In this document: positions 35,220 to 42,675 of the stretch, one piece after another
Layout of the letters: the number at the start of each line of letters is the position of its first letter
Numbering within the stretch: position 1 is the stretch's first letter
NCBI GenBank assembly: GCA_963205175.1
Contig: CAUJIW010000074.1
Location: 1-45,483 of the forward strand
Source of the DNA: Pseudomonadota bacterium
GTDB lineage: Bacteria; Pseudomonadota; Alphaproteobacteria; Sphingomonadales; Sphingomonadaceae
Direction: 5' to 3'
DNA: 45,483 bases
The notes under the pieces: model-generated
The model's input: the letters and a program-made list of their open reading frames with translations, nothing else
The model's database searches: none
What the model was told of the DNA's origin: nothing
Position numbers and translations under genes: made by a program

Positions 35220-35636
35220 TTACTGCGGGTCCTTGGTGACGGTCACGGTGCCGCCGACCGTCTTGCTCTGGCCCTCGGGACCGGTCACCGTGGTCGAGAA
35301 GGCCGCCGAGCCGTCGCCATTGTTGGTGACGCTGGTGGCGCGGCTAGCGCTCTGGCCGTTGTTGGTCGTCGTGGTCTTGGTGCCGGTGTAGCTGCCGTCG
35401 CCCCAGCTGGCGGCGCGGGTGGTCTCGACGCCGGTGCCGCTGTTGGTCTGGGTGCCGCGGGTCACGCTGGCGCTGCCCTGCTCGCGGGAGACAGCACGTG
35501 AGCGGGTGAAGCCGGCGCCGTTGGCGCCCTCGACGCTGACGGCGCGGCTACGGTCACGGGCCTCGGCGGCGGTGGCCGCGACGCTGGCGCTCACGGTCGC
35601 CAGGGCGGCAATCAGCAGAAACGTCTTGTTGTACAT
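35220..35636 (-). CDS. Exported Thr/Ser/Gly-rich low-complexity protein
   Basis: The 138-residue protein has a clear signal peptide (1-24) followed by a low-complexity polar sequence with repeated elements, including two RSRAVS copies (about 29-34 and 45-50), TRA(A)S/SRATS variants, and a C-terminal TVTGPEGQSKTVGGTVTVTKD. Predicted structure would be beta-strand or disordered. The ATG at 35636 has AAAGGA at good spacing. I do not recognise a family with known function. It is divergent from the response regulator gene (174 bases between), so it could be a target of that system. Confidence 0.75.
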   Translation of the reverse strand: MYNKTFLLIAALATVSASVAATAAEARDRSRAVSVEGANGAGFTRSRAVSREQGSASVTRGTQTNSGTGVETTRAASWGDGSYTGTKTTTTNNGQSASRATSVTNNGDGSAAFSTTVTGPEGQSKTVGGTVTVTKDPQ

Positions 35637-35810
35637 GGTCATTCCTTTCCAGTGGGGAGTGTTTCCAGTCCAGGCCGGCGGGGGGCGCCGTCTGAAAGCC
35701 ACACTGGCGAGGCGCGGTAAGTCGTTGACGACACGACGGTGACACAGCGTTACAAAATGTAACGGCGGCGCGCCGGCGGTTTTCAAGGCGCCGCCGGCGA
35801 GGCATGAACG

Positions 35811-36533
35811 ATGGTCATGAGCACGAGCTTCATTGCAGTCGTCGAGGACGACAAAGAGATTCGCGGCCTGGTGACCGCACTGCTGACCCGTGAGGGCTTC
35901 GAGACGGCCGGGTGCCGCACGGCGGAGGAGTTCGACCGCCTGCTGGAGCGTCGGCGCATCGATCTGGCGGTACTCGATGTCATGCTGCCCGGCGAGGACG
36001 GGCTGTCGCTGTGCCGGCGGCTGCGGTCGCGCGGCGATGTGCCGGTGTTGATGGTCACGGCCAAGGGCGACGACATCGACCGCATCGTCGGTCTGGAAAT
36101 CGGCGCCGACGACTATCTAGCCAAGCCGTTCAATCCGCGCGAACTGGTGGCCCGGGTGCGGGCGATTCTGCGGCGGACCCGTGAGAGTAACCGTGTGCAG
36201 GCGATGGCACCCAGCGAACGCTATCATTTTGCTGGCTGGTCGCTGGATGCCGGCGGCCGGCTGCTGCTGACACCGGACGAGCAGGAAGTGACCCTGACCG
36301 GCGGCGAATTCGATCTGCTGATGGCCTTTGTCACCCATGCCCAACGCGTGCTCAACCGCGACCAGCTGCTGGACTGGACGCGCGGCCGTAGCGCGACGCC
36401 GTTCGACCGCTCGATCGACGTGCAACTCAGCCGGCTGCGGCGCAAGCTCGCCGAGCACCCCACCGGCGGCGCGCTGATCAAGACCGTGCGCGGCGGCGGC
36501 TATGTGTTCGCGGCCGCGGTGGAACGGGGCTGA
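35811..36533 (+). CDS. Two-component response regulator, OmpR/PhoB family
   Basis: The 240-residue regulator has an N-terminal receiver domain with the acidic pocket Glu12/Asp13/Asp14, phospho-acceptor Asp56 (AVLDVMLPGEDG), Thr83 and Lys105, followed by a winged-helix DNA-binding domain (about 135-238; segments LTGGEFDLLMAF, RSIDVQLSRLRRKL and IKTVRGGGYVF). Starts at 35811 and 35817 are equally usable. It is two bases upstream of the sensor kinase gene, an ordinary pair. Target genes are not known. Confidence 0.95.
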   Translation: MVMSTSFIAVVEDDKEIRGLVTALLTREGFETAGCRTAEEFDRLLERRRIDLAVLDVMLPGEDGLSLCRRLRSRGDVPVLMVTAKGDDIDRIVGLEIGADDYLAKPFNPRELVARVRAILRRTRESNRVQAMAPSERYHFAGWSLDAGGRLLLTPDEQEVTLTGGEFDLLMAFVTHAQRVLNRDQLLDWTRGRSATPFDRSIDVQLSRLRRKLAEHPTGGALIKTVRGGGYVFAAAVERG

Positions 36534-36535
36534 CC

Positions 36536-37885
36536 ATGCCGGTGAGCACCAACCTGTCGCTGCGGATCAGCGCCATTCTGCTGGGTGGCTTCGTGCTGTT
36601 CCAGATTCTGCTGGTGGTGCTGCTGACGCTGCCGTCGCGTGGTGATGCCGAGCGGCCCTATAATCTGCCGCGCCCCGAGCAGGTGCGGGCGATGGCGGCG
36701 GTGTTCGACCTGACGCCGCGCGTCGAGCGCCCCGCACTGGTAGGCACCTTCAACGGTTCACTCTACAGCGTCGGGCTGGTGGATGTCGTGCCGGCTGTCA
36801 CCGAGTCCAGCGCCTCGCTGGAGCAGCTGCGGCAGGTCTATGCCGGCGCGCTGGCCGGCCGGGTGGTGCGCGCGGCGGGGCGGCGGCCGCTGCTGTCGCG
36901 GCTGATCGGCGAAGGGCCGCGCCCGGCGCGCTTTTTTGCGCCTGTCAGGCTGGCGGTGGCCTTGCGCGACGGCCAGTGGCTGACCATCGACAGCACGCCT
37001 TCGGCGGCCGTGCGCGGCTATCTGCGCCAGCGCTCGACCATGGGCGCCATTGGCGGGCTGATCGTGCTCGGTGCGCTGGGGCTGGCGGTGCGCCAGACCA
37101 CCCGGCCGCTGATCCGGTTGTCCGATGGCGTGCGCCATTTCTCGCAAGGGCTGGACGCGCCCGATGTGCCGGTCGAAGGGCCGCAGGAAATCCGGGCGCT
37201 GGCACACGCCTTCAACGACATGAAGGCGCGCATCGGCGGCCTGATGGCCGAACGCACCCGGATGCTGGCGGCGATCGCCCACGACATGCGTACCTACCTG
37301 ACCCGGCTGCGGCTGCGGGCGGAGTTCATCGCCGACTCCGCCCAGCGCGAGGCGGCGGTGCGCGATCTCGACGAGATGACCAGTCTGCTGGCCGACACCA
37401 TGCTGCTGGCCCGCGAGGATGCCGAGGCCGCCAGTGATGCCGTGCCGCTGGACGCGGTGGAGCAGGTGCGCGCTATCGTCGACATCCGCACCGAGATGGG
37501 CGACGCGGTTGTCTTCGAGGCGCCCGCCACGCCGGCACGTCTGCTCTGCACGCCCATCGCGCTGCGGCGGATGCTGGCCAATCTGATCGACAACGGCCTG
37601 CGCCACGGCAGCCAGGTGACGGTACGGGTGCTGATTGAACCGGCGACGGTGCAGCTGGTGGTCACCGACAACGGCCCCGGCGTGCCCGCCAAGGCGCTGG
37701 CGCGGCTGGGCGAGCCGTTTCACCGGCTCGACCCCTCGCGCGACCGCGAAAGCGGTGGCGCCGGGCTCGGGCTGGCCATCGTGCGCGCGCTGGCCCAGCG
37801 CTATCGCGGCGAGGTGACATTCGACAACCGCCCCGAGGGCGGCTTTCGCGCCACCCTGCGCTTTCCGCGCCTGCCGGAGGCCTGA
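36536..37885 (+). CDS. Sensor histidine kinase (HAMP, HisKA, HATPase)
   Basis: The 449-residue membrane sensor has helix 1 (about 11-31), a periplasmic domain (about 35-165), helix 2 (about 168-185), then a HAMP linker, the dimerisation helix with phospho-acceptor His249, and an ATPase domain (LIDNGLRHG N-box, TDNGPGVP G1-box, GGAGLGLAIVRALA G2-box). In the H-box the usual HDLRTPL is HDMRTYL: Tyr254 stands where a proline is nearly universal. That proline helps bend the helix during phosphatase and transfer steps, so kinase/phosphatase balance may be altered. Confidence 0.94.
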   Translation: MPVSTNLSLRISAILLGGFVLFQILLVVLLTLPSRGDAERPYNLPRPEQVRAMAAVFDLTPRVERPALVGTFNGSLYSVGLVDVVPAVTESSASLEQLRQVYAGALAGRVVRAAGRRPLLSRLIGEGPRPARFFAPVRLAVALRDGQWLTIDSTPSAAVRGYLRQRSTMGAIGGLIVLGALGLAVRQTTRPLIRLSDGVRHFSQGLDAPDVPVEGPQEIRALAHAFNDMKARIGGLMAERTRMLAAIAHDMRTYLTRLRLRAEFIADSAQREAAVRDLDEMTSLLADTMLLAREDAEAASDAVPLDAVEQVRAIVDIRTEMGDAVVFEAPATPARLLCTPIALRRMLANLIDNGLRHGSQVTVRVLIEPATVQLVVTDNGPGVPAKALARLGEPFHRLDPSRDRESGGAGLGLAIVRALAQRYRGEVTFDNRPEGGFRATLRFPRLPEA

Positions 37886-37901
37886 GCCGCGCTACCGTCG
37901 T

Positions 37902-38396
37902 TCAGGCCTCCCCCAATGCCGCCGGCGGCGCGCCGAAGCCCTCGGCGAAGGGCGACAGCAGTTCAAGATGCAGGTTGAGCCGGTGAAACCGCCAGGCGTC
38001 GCCCGCCCGGACCACAGTTGCCGTATACCAGCCGCCGATCCAGTAGCTGCGGCGACCGTCGGCGCGTTCAGGCGTCTTGGCCACTTCCCACAGGTAATAG
38101 AAACACTCGGCGCTGTCGCCGTCGTCAGCGAGCGTGATGGTGGGCGAGACCAGGTAGTGGATAGTCCACTGAAAGCCGACACTGGTGTTGGCGTGCATGG
38201 TCGCGGCAATGGCCTCGCCGCCTTCGTAACGTCCATAGGCGCCCAGATCGAACACCGCGTCGTCGGTGAACAACGGGCGCAGCAGCGTCGGATCGCAGAT
38301 GGCGTCGGCGGCGCGGGCAAAGGCGGTGATGAGGTCGCGGATCGCGTCCTTATCCTCCAGCCGTTGCAGCCGCTGTTCGGGGGTGAGTCCGCTCAT
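37902..38396 (-). CDS. SnoaL-like / NTF2-fold protein of the Rieske oxygenase module
   Basis: The 164-residue protein has the NTF2-like fold typical of SnoaL-like proteins and the small subunit of aromatic-ring dioxygenases: helices at 1-45 (DKDAIRDLITAFARAAD), then a FTDDAVFDLG strand region, and beta strands through IHYLVSPTITL and WYTATVVRAGDAWRFHRLNLHLELLSPF. The ATG at 38396 is preferred; the longer frame overlaps the upstream gene. It may form the beta component of the oxygenase or act as a separate isomerase/dehydratase. It is last in a minus-strand operon and convergent to the kinase gene. Confidence 0.8.
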   Translation of the reverse strand: MSGLTPEQRLQRLEDKDAIRDLITAFARAADAICDPTLLRPLFTDDAVFDLGAYGRYEGGEAIAATMHANTSVGFQWTIHYLVSPTITLADDGDSAECFYYLWEVAKTPERADGRRSYWIGGWYTATVVRAGDAWRFHRLNLHLELLSPFAEGFGAPPAALGEA

Positions 38397-38403
38397 GGCC
38401 GCC

Positions 38404-38745
38404 TTATCCGTTGACGACGTCGCCGTGGGTGGCGGCGAAGCGGCTGGCCTCGAAGCTGTTGGGCACCTCGGGGCTGCCCTTGTAGAGCTCGATGTGGGGC
38501 GCCACCTCGGAGAAGGCCAGCGCCAGGTGCAGCAATCGCTGTTCGGCATCAGGCAGGGCGCCCAGGCTGAACTGGTCGAGATGGGTCAGCACGGCGTCGA
38601 TGCGGGGCAGCATGGCGTCGTAAAACAGCTTGAACTCGGCCGGCGTCGAGCGCCAGCGGCGCGCGGAGCGCAGATTTTCCGTCGGCAGCGCCCAGGTCGG
38701 CGCGTGCGGTTCGAGGTCGGCGAAGGCAGCGGGCAGTGAAGTCAT
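38404..38745 (-). CDS. Small conserved-type protein between oxygenase subunit and SnoaL-like gene
   Basis: The 113-residue soluble protein opens with SLPAAFADLEPHAPTWALPTENLRSARR and has an SxPAEFKLFYDAMLPR helix, a leucine-rich helix around residues 57-80, and the tail VPNSFEASRF. I believe proteins of this kind accompany Rieske oxygenase genes in other bacteria, but I know no assigned activity. Its start and stop lie 77 bases after the Rieske gene and 7 bases before the SnoaL-like gene. A chaperone or auxiliary subunit role is only inference. Confidence 0.75.
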   Translation of the reverse strand: MTSLPAAFADLEPHAPTWALPTENLRSARRWRSTPAEFKLFYDAMLPRIDAVLTHLDQFSLGALPDAEQRLLHLALAFSEVAPHIELYKGSPEVPNSFEASRFAATHGDVVNG

Positions 38746-38784
38746 GACGGCTCCAGAAGGTTGGCGGAGAAATCCGGTGCGCTC

Positions 38785-38835
38785 TAGCGCGCCAGAAATC
38801 CCTAGACGGAAACTGACGCGCGTTAGCGCGCCAGA
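38785..38835. repeat. 12-bp direct repeat at the end of the Rieske gene
   Basis: TAGCGCGCCAGA occurs at 38785-38796 and again at 38824-38835, the latter forming the last codons and stop region of the Rieske gene. The copies start 39 bases apart. They look like remains of a duplication of the gene's 3' end. Confidence 0.5.
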
Positions 38836-40043
38836 CAGGCATCGATGTGGAACTGGGTGTTGCGGATCATCACCTCGTCATCCATCAGGTAGAGCTGATC
38901 GAGTACGCCGGAACGCAGTGCGGCGTCGGTGTCCTCCATGGTCGAGGTGTCCTCCAGCCAGGCGTTGCGATGCAGGGCGTCGGTGTGGTTGATCGCCACC
39001 AGTTCCGACGGCGTGGTCGGCTGCCGATAGAAGTTGGTGCCTTCCCACAGCGTCTTGTCCGGTCCCAGCGGCCAGAACTGGTGGCTGAAATACACCATGC
39101 CGGGGTAGCCGCTGCCGGCACAGGCGTGCAGCACCAGATTGGGGAAAAACACCGGAAACTCGAACTGGAAGTCGTTGCGACGCTCGGTGTTGACGGTCGG
39201 CGGCAGATCCTGCAGCCGGCGGCCGTGGGTTTCCGAACGGAACAGAACCTCGCCGAACTTGGCGGTCGCCGGTGTCGGCCCGGCGCCACCGGGCGGCACA
39301 TAGATCGCCGACGAGCTGTGCGGGCCGAACGTCTTGAACTCGGTATGCACCAGCACGGCCAGCTTGGGGAAGGTGGCGGCGTGGATGGTTTCCACGTGGT
39401 AGCCTTCGCTGAAGGCGTAGAGCGCGATTTTCCAGTTGCAGTCCAGCACCGTCGAATAGCGCCGGGCGTAGGTGGCCTCGCCATAGGGGAAGCCGGCGAA
39501 GTGCCGCCCGATGCCGCCGAGATAATCAGCGAGCGATTGCTCCGGTGTGTCGGCGAGATTGATGAAGATGAAGCCTTCCCAGATGTCGCAGTGGATCGCG
39601 CGCATGCCGAAACAGTTGTGATCCATCTTTTCCGGGAAGCGATCCTCGCGCGGCAGCATCCGCAGCGGGCCACTGCTGTCGAACACCCAGCCATGGAACC
39701 GGCAGGTCAGGCTGTGGCCGCGGGCGCGTCCGAAGGTCTCGTTGCCGGTTTCGGGCAGGATCTTGTTGCCCCGGTGCGGGCAGATGTTGTGGAAGGCGCG
39801 CACCACGCCGTCCTTTCCTCGGCTCAGGATGGCGGCGGTATTGGCGACATCCAGCCGCTTGATCTTGTAATCGCCGGCGGCGGGAATTTCCTCGACACGC
39901 CCGACCTTCAGCCACATGCGGCCGAACACCTGGGTGCGCTCCTGCTCGTAGATTTCCGGCGAGGTCAGTGCCTCGGCCGACACCGGACCGGTGCCAATGC
40001 GCTGGTAAATGGCCTCAAGGCCGATGGCGGCTTCCTGTTGCAT
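38823..40043 (-). CDS. Rieske non-heme iron oxygenase, large (alpha) subunit
   Basis: The 406-residue oxygenase has an N-terminal Rieske [2Fe-2S] domain with Cys88-Pro-His90-Arg-Gly and Cys114-x-x-His117, and a C-terminal catalytic domain with the mononuclear-iron pair His216 and His221 (EGYHVETIHAATF); the third ligand, an aspartate near the C terminus, lies in the DTDAALRSG region. The ATG at 40043 follows GGTGGAG. It would oxygenate an aromatic or other hydrophobic substrate with electrons from a reductase/ferredoxin encoded elsewhere. It is preceded by an AraC gene on the same strand and followed by two accessory genes. Confidence 0.92.
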   Translation of the reverse strand: MQQEAAIGLEAIYQRIGTGPVSAEALTSPEIYEQERTQVFGRMWLKVGRVEEIPAAGDYKIKRLDVANTAAILSRGKDGVVRAFHNICPHRGNKILPETGNETFGRARGHSLTCRFHGWVFDSSGPLRMLPREDRFPEKMDHNCFGMRAIHCDIWEGFIFINLADTPEQSLADYLGGIGRHFAGFPYGEATYARRYSTVLDCNWKIALYAFSEGYHVETIHAATFPKLAVLVHTEFKTFGPHSSSAIYVPPGGAGPTPATAKFGEVLFRSETHGRRLQDLPPTVNTERRNDFQFEFPVFFPNLVLHACAGSGYPGMVYFSHQFWPLGPDKTLWEGTNFYRQPTTPSELVAINHTDALHRNAWLEDTSTMEDTDAALRSGVLDQLYLMDDEVMIRNTQFHIDACLAR

Positions 40044-40143
40044 GTTCGTCTCCACCTGAAACACAGGAGGAGGGGTAACAGGCGGACCGGGAGCGCGCGA
40101 TCTCACCAGCGCAGGCGCTAGCCCGTGCGAGCGGGCACGCTCG

Positions 40144-41211
40144 TCAGCGGTCGCAGCGCCGCCGTGTGGCGGACGGATTTTCGCCGAAGCGGCGTGTATA
40201 GTCGCGGGCGAATTTGCTCAGGTGCATGAACCCGCAGCTGAAGGCGACCTCGGTGACACTGAGGCTGCGCTCGTAGGCGTTTTCCAGTTCTGTACGGGCC
40301 AGATCGAGGCGATAGGCCTTGAGATAGCCCATCGGCGTGGTGTTGCGGAAGCGCCGGAAACCGAGGTGCAGCGAACGGGCGGAGACACCCGAGACCTCGA
40401 CCAGCTCCGTCATGCCGATCGGTTCGCCGGCATTCTGGCGGATATAATCCTCGACGCGACGCACATAATAGGGTGCCGGGCCGGCGCTAGGCGAGTCGAG
40501 GTCACGGGAAAAGTTGTGCGGCACGCTGGCCAGCAGCAGTTGCAGCACACTGTCCTCGATGGTCTTGCCCATGCGCGGATGGGTGAAGGCCGGCGTATCG
40601 CTGTTCAGGTCGTCGCAGATGGCGTCCATCAGCCGGGCTATACCCAGCAAGCCGCCGCTCAGCGGCAGCGGCGTGAAGGAGAAACACAGCGCACTGTCCG
40701 GCCGATAGCCCAGTTGCAGTGTCAGGGCTTCTTCAAGCGCCTGATAGGGGATCCGCATGGTGAAGTGCTTGTAGCCCGACGACAGGGTCTCGCTGAGCGC
40801 GCTGTTGGGGCTGATGACGCACATATGCCCATTGGGCACGGCGATCTGCCGCCGGCCCATGCGGATTTCACAACTACCTTTGAGGGAAAACTGAACCAGG
40901 AAGCAATCGTGAATCTCAGGAACTGAGACAGTCACGTCGCCGTAGGGCAGGCCGTAGTCGATAGCGTTGAGCGATACCTGGCGCAGCAGCGCCTGATTAT
41001 GGGTGAAAGCGATCGGCGGTCGGCCGCTGGTGCGGATGTGGTGCGGCATGAACACCCCGCTCATATGGTCGCGGATCTGCTCCAGATCCTGGCTGACCAG
41101 TTGCGGGCGGCGCCACAACGGCAGACTGCCCCCGAACGCGTTGATTCCGCCCATGTTTGCAGCGGAATCGCTGCCAGCGCCGGGCAAGGTAGACGAGGCG
41201 GAAATGTTCAA
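40144..41211 (-). CDS. AraC family transcriptional regulator
   Basis: The 355-residue activator has an N-terminal cupin-type effector domain (segments FLVQFSLKGSCEI and GHMCVISPNSALSE) and a C-terminal double helix-turn-helix DNA-binding domain (SARSLHLGFRRF...LSVTEVAFSCGFMHLSKFARDYTRRFGENPS). The preferred start is a TTG at 41211 because GGAGGAGG lies six bases upstream; the first ATG (41154) has a weaker site and would remove 19 residues. AraC members with this layout are common neighbours of oxygenase operons, so it probably activates the Rieske operon downstream, with an aromatic compound as possible inducer. Confidence 0.92.
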   Translation of the reverse strand: MNISASSTLPGAGSDSAANMGGINAFGGSLPLWRRPQLVSQDLEQIRDHMSGVFMPHHIRTSGRPPIAFTHNQALLRQVSLNAIDYGLPYGDVTVSVPEIHDCFLVQFSLKGSCEIRMGRRQIAVPNGHMCVISPNSALSETLSSGYKHFTMRIPYQALEEALTLQLGYRPDSALCFSFTPLPLSGGLLGIARLMDAICDDLNSDTPAFTHPRMGKTIEDSVLQLLLASVPHNFSRDLDSPSAGPAPYYVRRVEDYIRQNAGEPIGMTELVEVSGVSARSLHLGFRRFRNTTPMGYLKAYRLDLARTELENAYERSLSVTEVAFSCGFMHLSKFARDYTRRFGENPSATRRRCDR

Positions 41212-41363
41212 CGCGGTCCTCCTCCGTAGGGGCCTGGCACCGCCTGCCTGGGGCGGCCGCCGGGCTGTCCCGGCCTGGTTTTGGCCGACGACGACCGCAC
41301 GGGCTGGGCGGTGATCGTCGGGCGTTCGTCGCCCTCAAGAATGAGGACAACATAAGTCATGTT

Positions 41364-42167
41364 TCAAGCAAATTGCGTGTCCCGGCCGTCGCCGGTGCTG
41401 TTCGCGCCATGCGGGTAAAGCCGGCGCTGGATTTCCAGAGCGGCGTGCTCCAGCGCGTGGCGGGCTGTGATGATCACCTCCGGCGTCATCTGCTCGGCCG
41501 TGCCCGATAGTGAGATGGCGGCCAGAACGCGTCCAGATGGCGCGCGCAGTGGCACGGCAAGACAACGCAGCCCCTCGATGACTTCCTCGTCGTCGATGGC
41601 GCAGCCGGTGGCACGCACCCCCGCCAGATGATCGCGCAGCCGGTCGGGATAGGTGATTGTCCGGGCGGTCAGCGGCACCAGTGGGCCGTCGTTGAGATAG
41701 TGGTCGAGGACCTCGGGATCGAGACTGGCGAGCAGCACTTTGCCGAGGCTCGAACAGTAAGCCTCCAGCTGGCAGCCGACGACAGTGGGAATATGAAAAT
41801 GCCGCCGGGGCAATTCCTTGGCGAGATAGCGGACCATGCGGTTGTCGTCGAGCACGCCCAGATGGGCGGTCATGCCCTGCGTCTGGGCCATGTGACGCAG
41901 GGACGGCCGGGCCATGGTGCGCAGCAGGGCCTGCTGGTCAACCGTGGCGCCGAGCTCAACCAGCGCCAGGCCGAGGCGATAGCCGCCGGTGGGGTCGCGC
42001 GCCAGCAGGCCGATATGTTCCAATGTGCGCGATAGCCGGTGGGTGGTGGAGACATTCATCCCCGCATGCTGTGCCAGCGCGGAAATCGAGACATGGCCAC
42101 CCAGCTCCGCGACTGAGGAGAGGACGGAAAAGGCCTTCTGCACCGAACGGTTGGTGGGTGTCGACAT
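41364..42167 (-). CDS. IclR family transcriptional regulator
   Basis: The 267-residue repressor/activator has an N-terminal winged helix (SVQKAFSVLSSVAELGGHVSISALAQHAGMNVSTTHRLSRTL) and a C-terminal GAF-like effector domain containing the CSSLGKVLLASL and ATGCAIDDEEVIEGLRCLAVPL segments typical of IclR. The ATG at 42167 has AGGGA upstream and is favoured over one at 42218. It is divergent from the third TonB receptor gene, with a perfect inverted repeat (42289-42308) in the gap, and is 152 bases upstream of the AraC gene. Confidence 0.93.
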   Translation of the reverse strand: MSTPTNRSVQKAFSVLSSVAELGGHVSISALAQHAGMNVSTTHRLSRTLEHIGLLARDPTGGYRLGLALVELGATVDQQALLRTMARPSLRHMAQTQGMTAHLGVLDDNRMVRYLAKELPRRHFHIPTVVGCQLEAYCSSLGKVLLASLDPEVLDHYLNDGPLVPLTARTITYPDRLRDHLAGVRATGCAIDDEEVIEGLRCLAVPLRAPSGRVLAAISLSGTAEQMTPEVIITARHALEHAALEIQRRLYPHGANSTGDGRDTQFA

Positions 42168-42288
42168 GGGCGTCCCTGATGCTGGGCCGGTGTTGGTTGC
42201 CGGCTCTCGTGCTGTCATGTCGCCGAGCCTATTCCGCGCTGTGAGACGAGGCGCGCCCGTGAGCGCAAAGGCGCTGCATTTTCGGGCT

Positions 42289-42308
42289 AACTTATTAAAA
42301 AATAAGTT
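42289..42308. promoter_or_regulatory. Candidate IclR operator, perfect 8-bp dyad
   Basis: AACTTATT at 42289-42296 and AATAAGTT at 42301-42308 are perfect complements separated by AAAA, in the divergent gap between iclR and the receptor gene, 121 bases before iclR. It is AT-rich in a GC-rich neighbourhood, as expected for an operator/promoter. The remaining 367 bases to the receptor start form an unusually long leader; I see an inverted repeat there (GATGCGCG 42447-42454 / CGCGCATC 42465-42472) but no recognised riboswitch. Confidence 0.55.
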
Positions 42309-42675
42309 TTATTTAGGAGTCCCCCTTTGACGTCCCCTTATAATGGCGGAATAATTCGGCGCAACGGTCACGCGGATCCGCATGGCGGACACGCGGGGCT
42401 GTTGGGACAAAAAACAGATCAAGTGCAGGGCGGAAACAGGCGTCGCGATGCGCGCGCCGCGCAACGCGCATCTCGCGCGGCATCGCGGTGGTGGCGGCGA
42501 GTGGCCGGGGCGGTGCGGGAGAACCGGCCCCCAGAGGCGATGCGAGACTTCCTTCCTGCTGCCGATCGCCAGGACCGGTGACGGCTGTCGACGCTGCCGG
42601 ACAACACAAGGCGCGCCGTCCGCCTCACGCCGAACAAGGGCAATCAAGCCCGGTAATGTAGGGAAGGGAAACACA

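Noticed and set aside
42382..42675. N-terminal extension of the third receptor
   Set aside because: The frame is open but the translation is Arg/Gly/Cys-rich and precedes a complete signal peptide; the ATG at 42676 has a strong ribosome site.
42309..42675. Cobalamin riboswitch in the receptor leader
   Set aside because: The conserved core words of that riboswitch are not present; only generic GC-rich inverted repeats are seen.
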